Positions 45,397-54,118 of a stretch of DNA of 64,000 nucleotides are shown here, one piece after another. Source of the stretch: Chitinophaga qingshengii. Its GTDB lineage: Bacteria; Bacteroidota; Bacteroidia; Chitinophagales; Chitinophagaceae. Within the stretch, counting starts at the first letter, position 1, and every line of letters begins with the position of its first letter. The stretch lies in NCBI RefSeq assembly GCF_014529935.1, contig NZ_JACVFC010000001.1:1364001-1428000 (forward strand), in the 5' to 3' direction. The notes beneath the pieces are model-generated. The model saw only the letters and a program-made list of their open reading frames with translations, ran no database searches and had not been told where the DNA came from. Made by a program: the position numbers and the translations under genes.

Positions 45397-45440
45397 ACAG
45401 GACAAAGTGGAAAAAGCTCCATTTTGTCCTGTTTTATTTT
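45397..45440 (+). terminator. Intrinsic terminator of tRNA-Pro
   Basis: ACAGGACAAA and TTTGTCCTGT (10 bp) enclose TGGA/TCCA inner pairs, and GTTTTATTTT follows, 5 bases after the tRNA. Confidence 0.85.
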
Positions 45441-45673
45441 CGCCAAAAGTCTTGTCCGGCGTATATATTATTAAGTGGCTTTTTTATTTTGACGTTTCCG
45501 CGTTAACTCCCTTCAATCTAAATTCCTGAACCCGACAGTTAAAAATTTGTAGTATTTCCCAAAAGCGTGTAATTTAACTGTAACAGCGATGCTGTTTTAG
45601 GTCCTCTTTATAAATAGGATAGAATTGTTATTCAAGGTCAGCATTTATTTGTCCCGAAAAACAAAAGATTGAT

Positions 45674-46330
45674 ATGAAACGCTCTTCACAAGCAGAAAAC
45701 ATCCTGTCTCAAATCAATACTGAAACTAAGCTGGGAGACCTACGAAAAATTGCGGGTGAGATTAAAAAAGATCACGAATTGGCTTTGGAACTTTGGTCAA
45801 CAGGTCAATTTTTACCACGACAGTTGGCAATTTTGATTATGGACAAAAAACAACTTTCGCAAAAACTCATTGACAATTTAGATAACGACATCAGGCAACA
45901 TAATGAAGATGAAAAACTTCAACTAATTGACTGGTTAATGGCAAACCAACTTTCCAAAGACAAAAAGACAATTTCATTGATGGAAACTTGGGAAAACAGC
46001 CAGTCTTCACTACAAAGAAGAGTTTTTTGGTATTATCAGGCTCGTTTACGTTGGGTTGGGCAAACACCACCGCCAAACAGTGAAGAATTGCTTTCTAAAA
46101 TTGAAACCCGCATTGAAAAGGAAGTGCCGGAAGTACAATGGGCAATGAATTTCACTGCGGCTCAAATCGGAATTTTTGAAGAAAAATATCGTTCAAGATG
46201 CGTTGCACTTGGAGAACGTACAGGGCTGTATAAAGATGAAATAGTTGCTAAAAATTGTACCCCTAATTATTTACCCCAATTAATAGCCATTCAAGTAGAT
46301 AAGCTGAAAAATAAAACGAGTAAAGCATAG
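45674..46330 (+). CDS. DNA alkylation repair (AlkD-like HEAT-repeat) protein
   Basis: The 218-residue helical protein has KLGDLRKIAGEIKKDHELAL, ELWSTGQFLPRQLAILIMDK, WLMANQLSKDKKTISLMETW and EVQWAMNFTAAQIGIFEEKY. These are the helical repeats of the DNA alkylation repair family (AlkC/AlkD-like glycosylases). The later part gives CVALGERTGLYKDE, close to the family's C-terminal end. It would act on alkylated DNA bases in the cytosol. The gene is clearly more AT-rich than its neighbours and follows tRNA-Pro after 281 bases, which suggests acquisition by transfer. The catalytic residues cannot be named with confidence. Confidence 0.8.
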   Translation: MKRSSQAENILSQINTETKLGDLRKIAGEIKKDHELALELWSTGQFLPRQLAILIMDKKQLSQKLIDNLDNDIRQHNEDEKLQLIDWLMANQLSKDKKTISLMETWENSQSSLQRRVFWYYQARLRWVGQTPPPNSEELLSKIETRIEKEVPEVQWAMNFTAAQIGIFEEKYRSRCVALGERTGLYKDEIVAKNCTPNYLPQLIAIQVDKLKNKTSKA

Positions 46331-46337
46331 ATTTCAT

Positions 46338-46364
46338 GAAGCGTCCTAAGACGAAAGACGCTTC
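46338..46364. terminator. Hairpin between convergent genes
   Basis: GAAGCGTC and GACGCTTC (8 bp) form a stem with an 11-base loop, overlapping the end of the SRPBCC gene. No clear U-tract. Confidence 0.45.
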
Positions 46365-46804
46365 CAATTGCTAAAGACATAACGGTGAATAGCTTTTAGT
46401 CCAATAAACATTGGGATGGACACCACAAGGGCAAGAGGTGCTTTAGCTTTGAAGGTGGTAGTGCGGGTAATTCGGCAACCGCCCTGATTGTTATCGGTAA
46501 TCTCGAACTGTTCTAAAATAGATTCGATACAAGAACCAAAGTATAAGTCAGTTTTCACCAATTGGAACGACAGTTTATGTTCAGGGGCCCACTCAGTGAT
46601 GCGCTGTTGAATCGTACCTTTATCAGACACACATTCCCGGGTACTTCCTACTCCCCCCTCGCTGTCAGGCAGTCTACACTCCAGTGGTTTTGGCAGTCCA
46701 CATAACAAGTAACAGGGTTGCCTGGCATCCATTTTTGAGTTGAAAAGCAAAGGCCAAAGCTTTGCAGCGCTCACGTTATAATTGTATGTAGTCTGAACGA
46801 CCAT
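46346..46804 (-). CDS. SRPBCC (START/Bet v1-like) family protein
   Basis: The 152-residue protein begins MVVQTTYNYNVSAAKLWPLL, the classic first strand of the SRPBCC fold. GTIQQRITEWAPEHKLSFQL, GGCRITRTTTFKAK and a C-terminal helix (PMFIGLKAIHRYVFSNWKRL) follow. These domains bind hydrophobic ligands or form polyketide cyclase-like enzymes. A Cys-rich insert (CYLLCGLPKPLECRLPDSE) is unusual. No signal peptide. It is convergent with the DNA repair gene. Ligand unknown. Confidence 0.85.
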   Translation of the reverse strand: MVVQTTYNYNVSAAKLWPLLFNSKMDARQPCYLLCGLPKPLECRLPDSEGGVGSTRECVSDKGTIQQRITEWAPEHKLSFQLVKTDLYFGSCIESILEQFEITDNNQGGCRITRTTTFKAKAPLALVVSIPMFIGLKAIHRYVFSNWKRLSS

Positions 46805-46898
46805 GCTATGTGTTATTTACGAAAAAAGGGTTTCAGCTTCAGCCTATCCAAGCGTAATATAATTATAAACTGATCAGTTTTGGACGGAAAGATTTTTC

Positions 46899-47795
46899 TT
46901 AAGCGCTAATTTCAAGTTTATATCCTTTGCCGCGTACAACTACAATTTTGATGTTCGGATCAGGTTCCAGTTTTTTCCTGAGCTTTGATATGAACATATC
47001 CAAACTACGTCCAACTATAACACCTTCATCTTCCCATATCTCTTTTTGCAGCCTGCTTCTCTCAATTATCTCATTTTGAGACTTTGCGAAAATGCTGAGT
47101 ACACGGGCTTCAGTTCCGGTCAGGTCTGTAGTTGTACCGTCTATTACCAGCTTCCGGTTCTTCGTATCGAACAACACCGTTCCCAAAGTAATCATGTTCG
47201 TATGCTGATCATCCACCGGTAAAACTTTTCGCGGTTTAACAGGTCTGAAGAAAATAAAACCGATAACTGCCAAACAGAACAAGCCTCCCCTCAGCAAATA
47301 TCTATTCTTTGCGGTAGTGATACCGGGCGGTTTAAATTTAATGTTGATGATGTAACATGCTACGGGCTGCTTTCTTCCTAAACAGGCTATAATATCATCC
47401 TTCTTATTTTTTGATATAGCATATCCATAAGCTACACTGGCATCGGCACAGTTAAGTACGTTGACAACATAATCTGTTGTGAACGGGGCCTGGGCCAACA
47501 AACGCTGAGTAGTACTTACCAGGGAATCGGGTTGAAAAGTAAGTTCTTTCTCAAACCTTATCCGGTATTCATTGTCACCGGATTTTTCTACCGGCAGTAC
47601 CCTTGACGTACTGTCACCCGACTGTAAGAGCAGTTCATGTCCGATTCTGCGGAGTAAAACTTCCCTTCTGGCGATGTCAAAATCGTCGCTTCCTTTCATG
47701 CTGAAAGCCACACAGATTACGGAGATAAACGAAAGCAATATCAATCCGACCAGGTATTTGCGTTTCCCCGAGAGGAGAATTCGGCTATCCGACAT
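46899..47795 (-). CDS. Membrane-bound winged-helix (OmpR-type) regulator
   Basis: The 298-residue protein has a first membrane helix at about 15-33 (LVGLILLSFISVICVAFSM), a periplasmic domain (34-165), a second helix at about 169-183 (GGLFCLAVIGFIFF) and a C-terminal OmpR-like winged helix (NRKLVIDGTTTDLTGTEARV, RSRLQKEIWEDEGVIVGRSL, DMFISKLRKKLEPDPNIKIV, VVRGKGYKLEI). This is a one-component transmembrane regulator like CadC/ToxR but with the DNA-binding domain at the C-terminus. It is divergent from the 47898 gene, and the 102-base gap carries phased ATTTACA repeats, its probable operator. Confidence 0.92.
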   Translation of the reverse strand: MSDSRILLSGKRKYLVGLILLSFISVICVAFSMKGSDDFDIARREVLLRRIGHELLLQSGDSTSRVLPVEKSGDNEYRIRFEKELTFQPDSLVSTTQRLLAQAPFTTDYVVNVLNCADASVAYGYAISKNKKDDIIACLGRKQPVACYIINIKFKPPGITTAKNRYLLRGGLFCLAVIGFIFFRPVKPRKVLPVDDQHTNMITLGTVLFDTKNRKLVIDGTTTDLTGTEARVLSIFAKSQNEIIERSRLQKEIWEDEGVIVGRSLDMFISKLRKKLEPDPNIKIVVVRGKGYKLEISA

Positions 47796-47798
47796 GCT

Positions 47799-47837
47799 AT
47801 TTACAGTTTATTTACAAAGGTTACATTATTATTTACA
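47799..47837. promoter_or_regulatory. Phased ATTTACA direct repeats in the divergent promoter
   Basis: ATTTACA occurs at 47799-47805, 47810-47816 and 47831-47837, and a variant GGTTACA at 47819-47825. Starts are 11, 9 and 12 bases apart, so all face one side of the helix, as for OmpR-family operators. Confidence 0.6.
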
Positions 47838-47897
47838 ATCCAGATTTCCAGGCTGAAAAGCAGGAAGTTAATTTCGTTGACATCAATTTTTTAAGCT

Positions 47898-48542
47898 ATG
47901 AAAAATAAAAAAAATGCCTTAAACGGATCTGATTTATCTGGAGATAAATCTATGTTAATTAAACCTGCCAAAAATATGAAAAAAGTCATTTATGCGCTGA
48001 TCTTACCGCTAATGGTGGTAAGCGGACTGGCATTTGCCAATCGCGAATTCAAAAATGAACCTTCTAAAAAATCAGCCTCCAAACCACTCTCTGCTGCAGC
48101 GATGAAAGCCGAAAGGGAAAGATGGGAGACTACCCCTGAAGGTATCAGGTACAAAAAATGGGAAGCGTCTCCCGAGGGTAAAAAAGTGCTTGCCGGGGCT
48201 GCTAACATAGGGAAGTATATAAGTACTTTTACCGACATGGAGGCTGTTGTAACTTCTCTTTCTCTTCCGCCAGGCTCACAATTAGGCTTTGGTGTGATGG
48301 CCAGGATTAATGGAGACGACTATATTCTTAGTTTTGGGACGGAAAAGTCTGACAAGAATTTTTTGAGCTTTAAAAGTGAATTTCAGTCGTTACATAGCCT
48401 GAAAGTTAACGACAAGATAATTATAAGAAGCCATAGTGTATTGCACGCGCCCAAGTATTCCTATCCAATAATATCGGGCGACTATGTAGAACGGGATAGT
48501 AAAATACTTTATAAACGCGCCCCTCGCAAAGACGGTTGCTGA
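47898..48542 (+). CDS. Exported protein divergent from the wHTH regulator, function unknown
   Basis: The 214-residue frame starts at 47898. An internal ATG at 47976 (MKKVIYALILPLMVVSGLAFA) opens with a typical signal peptide and is an equally good start. The mature part begins with basic residues and a repeated motif (WETTPEGIRYKKWEASPEGKK), followed by a beta-rich domain (LGFGVMARINGDDYILSFGT, NDKIIIRSHSVLHAPKYSYP) that looks like a small barrel or OB-like fold. No family recognised. The shared control region suggests that it is the target of the divergent regulator. It ends with a strong terminator. Confidence 0.8.
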   Translation: MKNKKNALNGSDLSGDKSMLIKPAKNMKKVIYALILPLMVVSGLAFANREFKNEPSKKSASKPLSAAAMKAERERWETTPEGIRYKKWEASPEGKKVLAGAANIGKYISTFTDMEAVVTSLSLPPGSQLGFGVMARINGDDYILSFGTEKSDKNFLSFKSEFQSLHSLKVNDKIIIRSHSVLHAPKYSYPIISGDYVERDSKILYKRAPRKDGC

Positions 48543-48580
48543 GTACGTAATTCAAACCATAAAACAGTGAGGCCGATAGT

Positions 48581-48617
48581 AAAACAGGAACCCGCTCTAA
48601 GGGCGGGTTCCTGTTTT
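48581..48617 (+). terminator. Strong intrinsic terminator
   Basis: AAAACAGGAACCCGC and GCGGGTTCCTGTTTT, a 15-bp perfect stem with a 7-base loop, 38 bases after the 47898 gene. Confidence 0.9.
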
Positions 48618-48696
48618 AAATATTTCCTATTCTTCTGTTTTCTATTGATTTTAAAGGTATTGAGATTTGAATCTATTTGTTATTTAAGACTTATCA

Positions 48697-49848
48697 TCAA
48701 TTATCTCCCACGTCGAATTTTATGACGGAATTTGATTCCGGGCGTTCTGCAGTAATCATCAATGGAGCAGCATCTTTTACCGGCATCCAGCGATCCTTGC
48801 CAAATCTGCTAAAATCAACATATCTGCCCAGAACCGTAAAACGTTCAAATACAAAAGGAATCCCCTCCGCACCCAGCGCTGAATGCTGATCTGCAACATG
48901 GAAGTGAAGATGCGGACCGGTAGTCTGACCAGTAAACCCGACAGCAGCAATGACATCTCCCTTTTTTACGCGTTGGCCGGGTACCACTTTGATGCTGCCT
49001 GGTTGCAGATGTTCGTAAAATGCGATACAGTTATTTCCTATATCCATTGCAATATAGTTTCCTGTCGCCTTCTCAGCGGGGTGTGCAGGGTGGTTTGACA
49101 ACGTGTTACTTTCCCGAAAATCATCCCTGGTGGTTGATATAACCCCATCACTCACCGCCAATACCGCTGCTCCATAGCCGTACCAATTTTTCACCACATC
49201 ATTATCTCCGTTTGCATAGTGCCCCAATTTATCAAGCTTAATGAAATCTATGGCAAAACGCCCCGGAATCCGGGCCTTCCCACCAACAGTATAAATTACC
49301 CTGCGATGCCCACGGCTCCAGGAAGGATCGTAAACTGCCACCCAGGGGCCACCATTTAAAGGCGCTCCAAGAACTACCGGCGGTTTCTCTGATAAGCGAA
49401 TGGGTGCGCCCTGAACCGAAAAGGGGACCTTTTTATTACCCTGGGATAATGCGAAACCAAGACGATGTATCAGTTGCGCATTACTTGTATCATTTTGCCA
49501 TTCAAGATAGACTACCCTTGAATTACCTGGTGCAATTATATTCTCTTTATCGTTTAATTGTAACCCCAGCCTGCTAAGCCTATTTATCAAATCATCCTTG
49601 CTAAAGGAAACAACAACTGTAGAATCAACCACATTCAATACTTCCATCTTTTCCAGGCTGATAGAATCATTGGAGAAATTAGTCAACTGAAGCTCATAGT
49701 AAACAGTAGGTTTTCCGTTTATCATTACAGTACCAGGTATAAAAGGAATACGCATATCGATAGATTGCCGGTATTCCTGGCTAAAACCGGACTTAATACC
49801 TGCGATAACTATAATGAGGAAGTATAATAATCTGCGGACTATTGCCAT
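48697..49848 (-). CDS. M23 family metallopeptidase
   Basis: The 383-residue secreted protein has a signal peptide (about 1-23), an N-terminal beta domain and a C-terminal LytM-type domain. Zinc-site candidates are His181 (SRGHRRV), Asp201 (GRFAIDF), His280 (FYEHLQPG) and His313/His315 (GPHLHFHVAD). The HLHFH and GFTGQTTGPHLHF blocks are diagnostic for M23 peptidoglycan endopeptidases. The HxxxD ligand pair is spaced more widely than in lysostaphin-like members. It presumably cleaves peptide cross-links in the cell wall. It stands alone between terminators. Confidence 0.9.
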   Translation of the reverse strand: MAIVRRLLYFLIIVIAGIKSGFSQEYRQSIDMRIPFIPGTVMINGKPTVYYELQLTNFSNDSISLEKMEVLNVVDSTVVVSFSKDDLINRLSRLGLQLNDKENIIAPGNSRVVYLEWQNDTSNAQLIHRLGFALSQGNKKVPFSVQGAPIRLSEKPPVVLGAPLNGGPWVAVYDPSWSRGHRRVIYTVGGKARIPGRFAIDFIKLDKLGHYANGDNDVVKNWYGYGAAVLAVSDGVISTTRDDFRESNTLSNHPAHPAEKATGNYIAMDIGNNCIAFYEHLQPGSIKVVPGQRVKKGDVIAAVGFTGQTTGPHLHFHVADQHSALGAEGIPFVFERFTVLGRYVDFSRFGKDRWMPVKDAAPLMITAERPESNSVIKFDVGDN

Positions 49849-50062
49849 GCTTTACTTTTTAGATGCCAGCCTGACTTAAATTTAAGTAAAAAGATGTGAA
49901 GTCAGATTATTTTACCCAAATGATCTGTATACGTAGCCACACAGACATTGAGCCATGCCCCGGTTGATGAAGCTCTCCGCAAAATCATTCATTTGTGACT
50001 AAAGTTACAGTCTATAGGAAACAGACAGCGTAAATTTATGTAACGTACAAAAACAGTAAAAA

Positions 50063-50296
50063 ATGAAGAATTATCTGAGGAATTGGAATTTTATGCGGAT
50101 GTTTCGATTGGCATTGGGCATCATCCTTATTGTACAGGGCATTATCCTTAAAGAATGGCTGTTCGCAGGTTTGGGTGGGTTGTTCTCACTAATACAGTTG
50201 ATGAATACAGGTTGCTGTGGCACATCGGGTTGTAGTATCTCCATTCCGGGAAGCAATAAAAAGACAGAAGGAACATCGTGTGAAAAAGTTCGCTAA
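50063..50296 (+). CDS. Small Cys-rich membrane protein (DUF2892-like)
   Basis: The 77-residue protein has two hydrophobic helices (FRLALGIILIVQGIIL and WLFAGLGGLFSLIQLM), then NTGCCGTSGCSISIP and a charged tail with another Cys. The layout resembles YgaP-type/DUF2892 proteins. The clustered cysteines (CCGTSGC) suggest thiol, metal or sulfur chemistry at the membrane. It lies just upstream of an outer-membrane DUF2490 gene and is probably co-transcribed with it. Confidence 0.8.
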   Translation: MKNYLRNWNFMRMFRLALGIILIVQGIILKEWLFAGLGGLFSLIQLMNTGCCGTSGCSISIPGSNKKTEGTSCEKVR

Positions 50297-50336
50297 ACAA
50301 TTCCGGAGAGAAAGATTGTCGTATTCATCAACGTTT

Positions 50337-51068
50337 ATGCCCCGGTTTAAAAGATGGCTGATAATAGCAATATGGATTGCTTTTCCCTCAACTTTAACTG
50401 CACAGAATCATCACAATGCCTGGTTACGCGGCACATTGGGCGTTCCTTTGTCAGAAAAGTTAAAGACGGATATTGAATTTCAGCACAGGCGGCAAAATGG
50501 CTTTCAAAACATGAATATGCTGGATCAGAACCTGATGTTTAGCATCAGGCCGTGGATACACTATCAGTATCGTTCCAACTTAAAGTTTTCCGCTTCGCCG
50601 TTCTCCTATTTTTCCCATTACCGTATTATTCAGGACAAGGCAGATAATGAGGTAACGGCCAACAGCGAAGTCAGGGTCTCAATAGCGGAAGAATTACAAC
50701 ATAAAATTTCCAGGCACATTTACCTCCTTAACAGAAATGCTTTGGAATACCGTATTTTTAATAGCCCCCAACCCAATATCACCAGGTTTCGCACGCGCTT
50801 CGGCGGACAGTATGAATTAACCGGGCACGTTAAACTAGCCCTGTTCGATGAATTCTTTATAAACCTGGCGGGAACTTCCGCCGGACATATTCCCGACCAT
50901 AACAGGACCGGTTTTAATATTGAATACAATGTTTCACCACAGCTGAAATTTGACCTCGGCTATATTTACCTTGTAAGGTTCTCTGTTCCCACGGCGGCCG
51001 GTAATATCAGGTCGCACGAAAATAATATATTCCTGCATCTCACCTACCAACTGAAAAATAACAAATAG
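50337..51068 (+). CDS. DUF2490 outer membrane protein
   Basis: The product has 243 residues from the ATG at 50337: signal MPRFKRWLIIAIWIAFPSTL|TAQ, then NAWLRGTLGVPLSEKLKTDI, RIIQDKADNEVTANSEVR and LEYRIFNSPQPNITRFRTRF. It ends in FLHLTYQLKNNK. This is the DUF2490 beta-barrel family of unknown function. A TTG at 50316 preceded by a good GGAGAG Shine-Dalgarno (50305-50310) may be the real start, adding seven residues. The frame is also open further upstream into the preceding gene, which is not plausible. It follows the small Cys-rich membrane protein by 40 bases. Confidence 0.85.
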   Translation: MPRFKRWLIIAIWIAFPSTLTAQNHHNAWLRGTLGVPLSEKLKTDIEFQHRRQNGFQNMNMLDQNLMFSIRPWIHYQYRSNLKFSASPFSYFSHYRIIQDKADNEVTANSEVRVSIAEELQHKISRHIYLLNRNALEYRIFNSPQPNITRFRTRFGGQYELTGHVKLALFDEFFINLAGTSAGHIPDHNRTGFNIEYNVSPQLKFDLGYIYLVRFSVPTAAGNIRSHENNIFLHLTYQLKNNK

Positions 51069-51176
51069 AAGCACTATTTTTGGCATATTCAAGCCATTCC
51101 TCAGCGGTTTTAATGGAGTAAGCCATCTTCTCTGAAGTATTGGGTGATGAATACTGCTAAAACATAACCTCAAAAA

Positions 51177-51626
51177 ATGGAAATAATAGCATACCAAAAC
51201 GGTTCTAAAGAAAGCGTTTCAGCATTGGAAAAGCGCTACAAAACCAAGCTACCTCAGGACTATAAAGCCTTTTTAACCACCAGCAACGGAGCGATCATTA
51301 ATAACGCATACCTGTATGTAAGAGACCTGAAAGAATATATGCTGATGGGTAACTTTTTTGGTACAGGTATCGACAAGCCCTTTGCTGACATTGTTAAAAT
51401 TAACGAGGAATACAACGATGATATTCCTGAAAGCTCCTTGCTGATCGGGAGTGATGCCGGAAGCGGGTTGCTGTTATTGGTGAATGATGGAGAAAATGAC
51501 GGGATCTGGTACTATGACCATACTTACTTTTTCAAACAATCAACGGATGAATTAAACACCTATTTTATTTGCGAGACTTTTACAGCGTTCATGGAAATGC
51601 TTAAGGAAACAAAACTTCCCGGGTAG
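51177..51626 (+). CDS. SMI1/KNR4 family protein
   Basis: The 149-residue protein has the SUKH pattern: VSALEKRYKTKLPQDYKAFL, TTSNGAIINNAYLYVRDLKE, ESSLLIGSDAGSGLLLLVND, IWYYDHTYFF and CETFTAFMEMLKE. In bacteria such proteins are often immunity partners of polymorphic or contact-dependent toxins, but no toxin gene is adjacent, so this one is an orphan or has another housekeeping role. No signal peptide. It is preceded by about 100 bases without features. Confidence 0.9.
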   Translation: MEIIAYQNGSKESVSALEKRYKTKLPQDYKAFLTTSNGAIINNAYLYVRDLKEYMLMGNFFGTGIDKPFADIVKINEEYNDDIPESSLLIGSDAGSGLLLLVNDGENDGIWYYDHTYFFKQSTDELNTYFICETFTAFMEMLKETKLPG

Positions 51627-51669
51627 TAATCGCTGATATTCGCCAACATTAAAACCTATTCTCCCGTAT

Positions 51670-52275
51670 ATGACAACAAAAATATTCCTATCAACAGCTT
51701 TAGTACTCCTGCTTGCTTCCTGCAAAGACAACACTACACAGGAAACGCCCCAACCAGAAACACCCAAGGCATTCAAAGAAAAAAGCTCTTATGAAATTGT
51801 CTCAAAAGGACCACGAGCCGGCGATTTAGTTGATGTCCTTTACGAGGAACTACTCAGCAAAGACACTGGGTTGCACATGCTGGAAGCCCAAATAAATGAT
51901 CTTAATCGCAGCAAAAACGACTCCGTTAAATCATTCAACAGGTTTCACGGGAGAATGCAATCCTATTTTGAATCTACAGACACCCATGTTTCCGAAATCA
52001 GGGACTCACTATTGAGAGACAAAATAAAACTCATCATCGCCAGCCACCTGGCAAAGTACGATGCTCGCGTTGCCCGGCACCATGAACTACTGAAAGTGCT
52101 GGCCGCTAAGGATATCAACATTTCAGACCTCCATACCGCTTTGAAAATTGTAAAAACCTTGCCTGTTATCGAAAAATACCAGCAGACCAACCTGCCAGCT
52201 ATCCAACAGATTGAGGGATATATTAAACAACAGGACCAGGCTATCCATCTGGCGGATACGCTTTTGAAAAAATAA
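51670..52275 (+). CDS. Helical lipoprotein of unknown function
   Basis: The 201-residue protein has a lipoprotein signal ending in VLLLAS|C (Cys18). A low-complexity Thr/Pro/Glu linker and a predominantly helical domain with many charged residues follow (LEAQINDLNRSKNDSVKSFN, LLRDKIKLIIASHLAKYDAR, IQQIEGYIKQQDQAIHLADT). No family recognised. It is 43 bases after the SMI1 gene and 108 bases before the GT39 gene. Confidence 0.8.
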   Translation: MTTKIFLSTALVLLLASCKDNTTQETPQPETPKAFKEKSSYEIVSKGPRAGDLVDVLYEELLSKDTGLHMLEAQINDLNRSKNDSVKSFNRFHGRMQSYFESTDTHVSEIRDSLLRDKIKLIIASHLAKYDARVARHHELLKVLAAKDINISDLHTALKIVKTLPVIEKYQQTNLPAIQQIEGYIKQQDQAIHLADTLLKK

Positions 52276-52383
52276 CAACCCGAAGGGTTCGTTTGGATAC
52301 CAGGCCAAACAAACGTGCCGGATTTGCAAATGATAGTTTATGAACATATATTTGTTTAATACAATCATTTACATATAGTACAT

Positions 52384-54060
52384 ATGCGTACACCCAAACT
52401 ATCCACCATTCTCATATTGGCAGTGATTGCGGCCCTTTTTTTCATTCCTTTCCTGGGGCGTGTGCATTTGTTCGATTGGGATGAAATCAACTTTGCCGAG
52501 TGTTCCAGGGAAATGCTCAAACTGGACGATTATACCCGGATTTATGTCAACTTTAAGCCATTCTGGGAAAAACCACCTATGTTTTTCTGGATGCAAAGTC
52601 TGTCCATGAAGATATTCGGGATCAATGAATTTGCAGCAAGGTTTCCCAATGCCATTTGTGGCATCGTGACCCTGATTGTGCTTTTCGTATGTGGTACCCG
52701 GTTATATGACCGGAAATTCGGCATCCTCTGGGCGCTGGCTTTCGGCGGGTCTCTTTTCCCTAATATGTACTTTAAGTCCGGTATCATTGACCCTTGGTTT
52801 AACCTGTTTACCTTCCTGGCCCTTTACTATTTTATATTGTATCACTGGAAACGGAATGGATTTGATAAAGAAGACCTGAACAAAAAACCAGTGTTTTACG
52901 CCGTTTGGTCGGGTATTTTTATGGGATTGGCCATTCTCACCAAAGGGCAGGTAGCCCTGATGGTGTTCCTGCTGGTACTGGGTGTATACTTCCTCTACAA
53001 CCGGTTCAGGATATTTTTCAACTGGGGGCATGCCCTGCTGTTCCTCCTCGTTACGGCATTGGTTACCTTAACCTGGTATGGATATGAAACGGCTAAAAAC
53101 GGTCCCTGGTTTATTACTGAGTTCCTGAAGTACCAATACCGCCTCTTTACCACCCATGATGCGGGACAGGCAGGATTCTTCGGGTATCACTACATTGTGC
53201 TGCTCATCGGTTGTTTCCCGGCTTCTCTTTTTGCCATTCCGGCCTTCTTCAAAGGCCACTATAGCAGCCGGTATGATAAAGATTTTAAGATGTGGATGAT
53301 TATGTTGTTCTGGGTGGTGACGGTCCTGTTTACCATTGTACAGTCGCGTATTATCCACTACTCTTCCCTGGCCTGGTTCCCGATTACTTTCCTGGCTGCG
53401 TATTCCTTTTATAAATGGGACCGGAAGGAAATGGACTACAAAAAATATGTGGGTGCACTCACCACTATCCTGGGAACAATTATTGCCATAGTGCTGCTGG
53501 CCGTTACGCTGATAGCCTTAAATATCAAACGGCTGATCCCGTATGTACACGACACCTTTGCACAGGCCAACATGGCTGCCGATGTACACTGGAGCGGACT
53601 GGAAGGCTCCGTGGGTATTTTAATGGTGGTGACGATCATCGTGGGATTAAGACAGCTGCGCAAACGTGCCTTTATCAATGCCGCCACCACTTACTTTGTG
53701 GGAACAGGCCTGGTTATCTTTATGGCAGCAGCGATCATCGTTCCGAAAGTAGAAAAGTATTCACAAGCCGCGGCAATTGAATTCTTTGAGCAGCGACAGG
53801 GAGAAGATTGTTATGTCACCTGCCTGGGGTACTGGAGCTACGCGCCTTTCTTCTACACACACAAAGAAAAACCGGCGAATCAAAACTCCTATGAAGAATC
53901 CTGGCTGTTGAGCGGCGATATTGATAAACCTACCTACTTTGTTACCAAAGTAGACCGGGTGGATGATTACAAACAATACAATCTACAGGAACTTTATCGT
54001 AAAAATGGATTTGTGTTCCTGAAGAGAGAAGTGCCGGGTAAGTCTACCGTTACACCGTAA
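52384..54060 (+). CDS. GT39/ArnT-like membrane glycosyltransferase
   Basis: The 558-residue polytopic membrane protein contains the GT-C signature LFDWDEINFAECSREML (Asp-Glu at 33-34) in the first extracytoplasmic loop. KPFWEKPPMFFWMQSLSMKI and FAARFPNAICGIVTLIVLFV follow, as in ArnT and other PMT-type transferases. At least ten hydrophobic helices follow, and a soluble C-terminal part includes WSYAPFFYTHKEKPANQNS. These enzymes use a polyprenyl-phosphate sugar to modify lipid A or proteins in the periplasm. The sugar and acceptor are not evident. A terminator follows. Confidence 0.92.
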   Translation: MRTPKLSTILILAVIAALFFIPFLGRVHLFDWDEINFAECSREMLKLDDYTRIYVNFKPFWEKPPMFFWMQSLSMKIFGINEFAARFPNAICGIVTLIVLFVCGTRLYDRKFGILWALAFGGSLFPNMYFKSGIIDPWFNLFTFLALYYFILYHWKRNGFDKEDLNKKPVFYAVWSGIFMGLAILTKGQVALMVFLLVLGVYFLYNRFRIFFNWGHALLFLLVTALVTLTWYGYETAKNGPWFITEFLKYQYRLFTTHDAGQAGFFGYHYIVLLIGCFPASLFAIPAFFKGHYSSRYDKDFKMWMIMLFWVVTVLFTIVQSRIIHYSSLAWFPITFLAAYSFYKWDRKEMDYKKYVGALTTILGTIIAIVLLAVTLIALNIKRLIPYVHDTFAQANMAADVHWSGLEGSVGILMVVTIIVGLRQLRKRAFINAATTYFVGTGLVIFMAAAIIVPKVEKYSQAAAIEFFEQRQGEDCYVTCLGYWSYAPFFYTHKEKPANQNSYEESWLLSGDIDKPTYFVTKVDRVDDYKQYNLQELYRKNGFVFLKREVPGKSTVTP

Positions 54061-54087
54061 CTGCCATTATATCGTGCTTACCATTTT

Positions 54088-54118
54088 AGCCGCTCTGTAT
54101 ACACGGGGCGGCTTTTTT
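54088..54118 (+). terminator. Intrinsic terminator of the GT39 gene
   Basis: AGCCGCTC pairs with GGGCGGCT (one G-U) around a 9-base loop, followed by T6. Confidence 0.8.
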
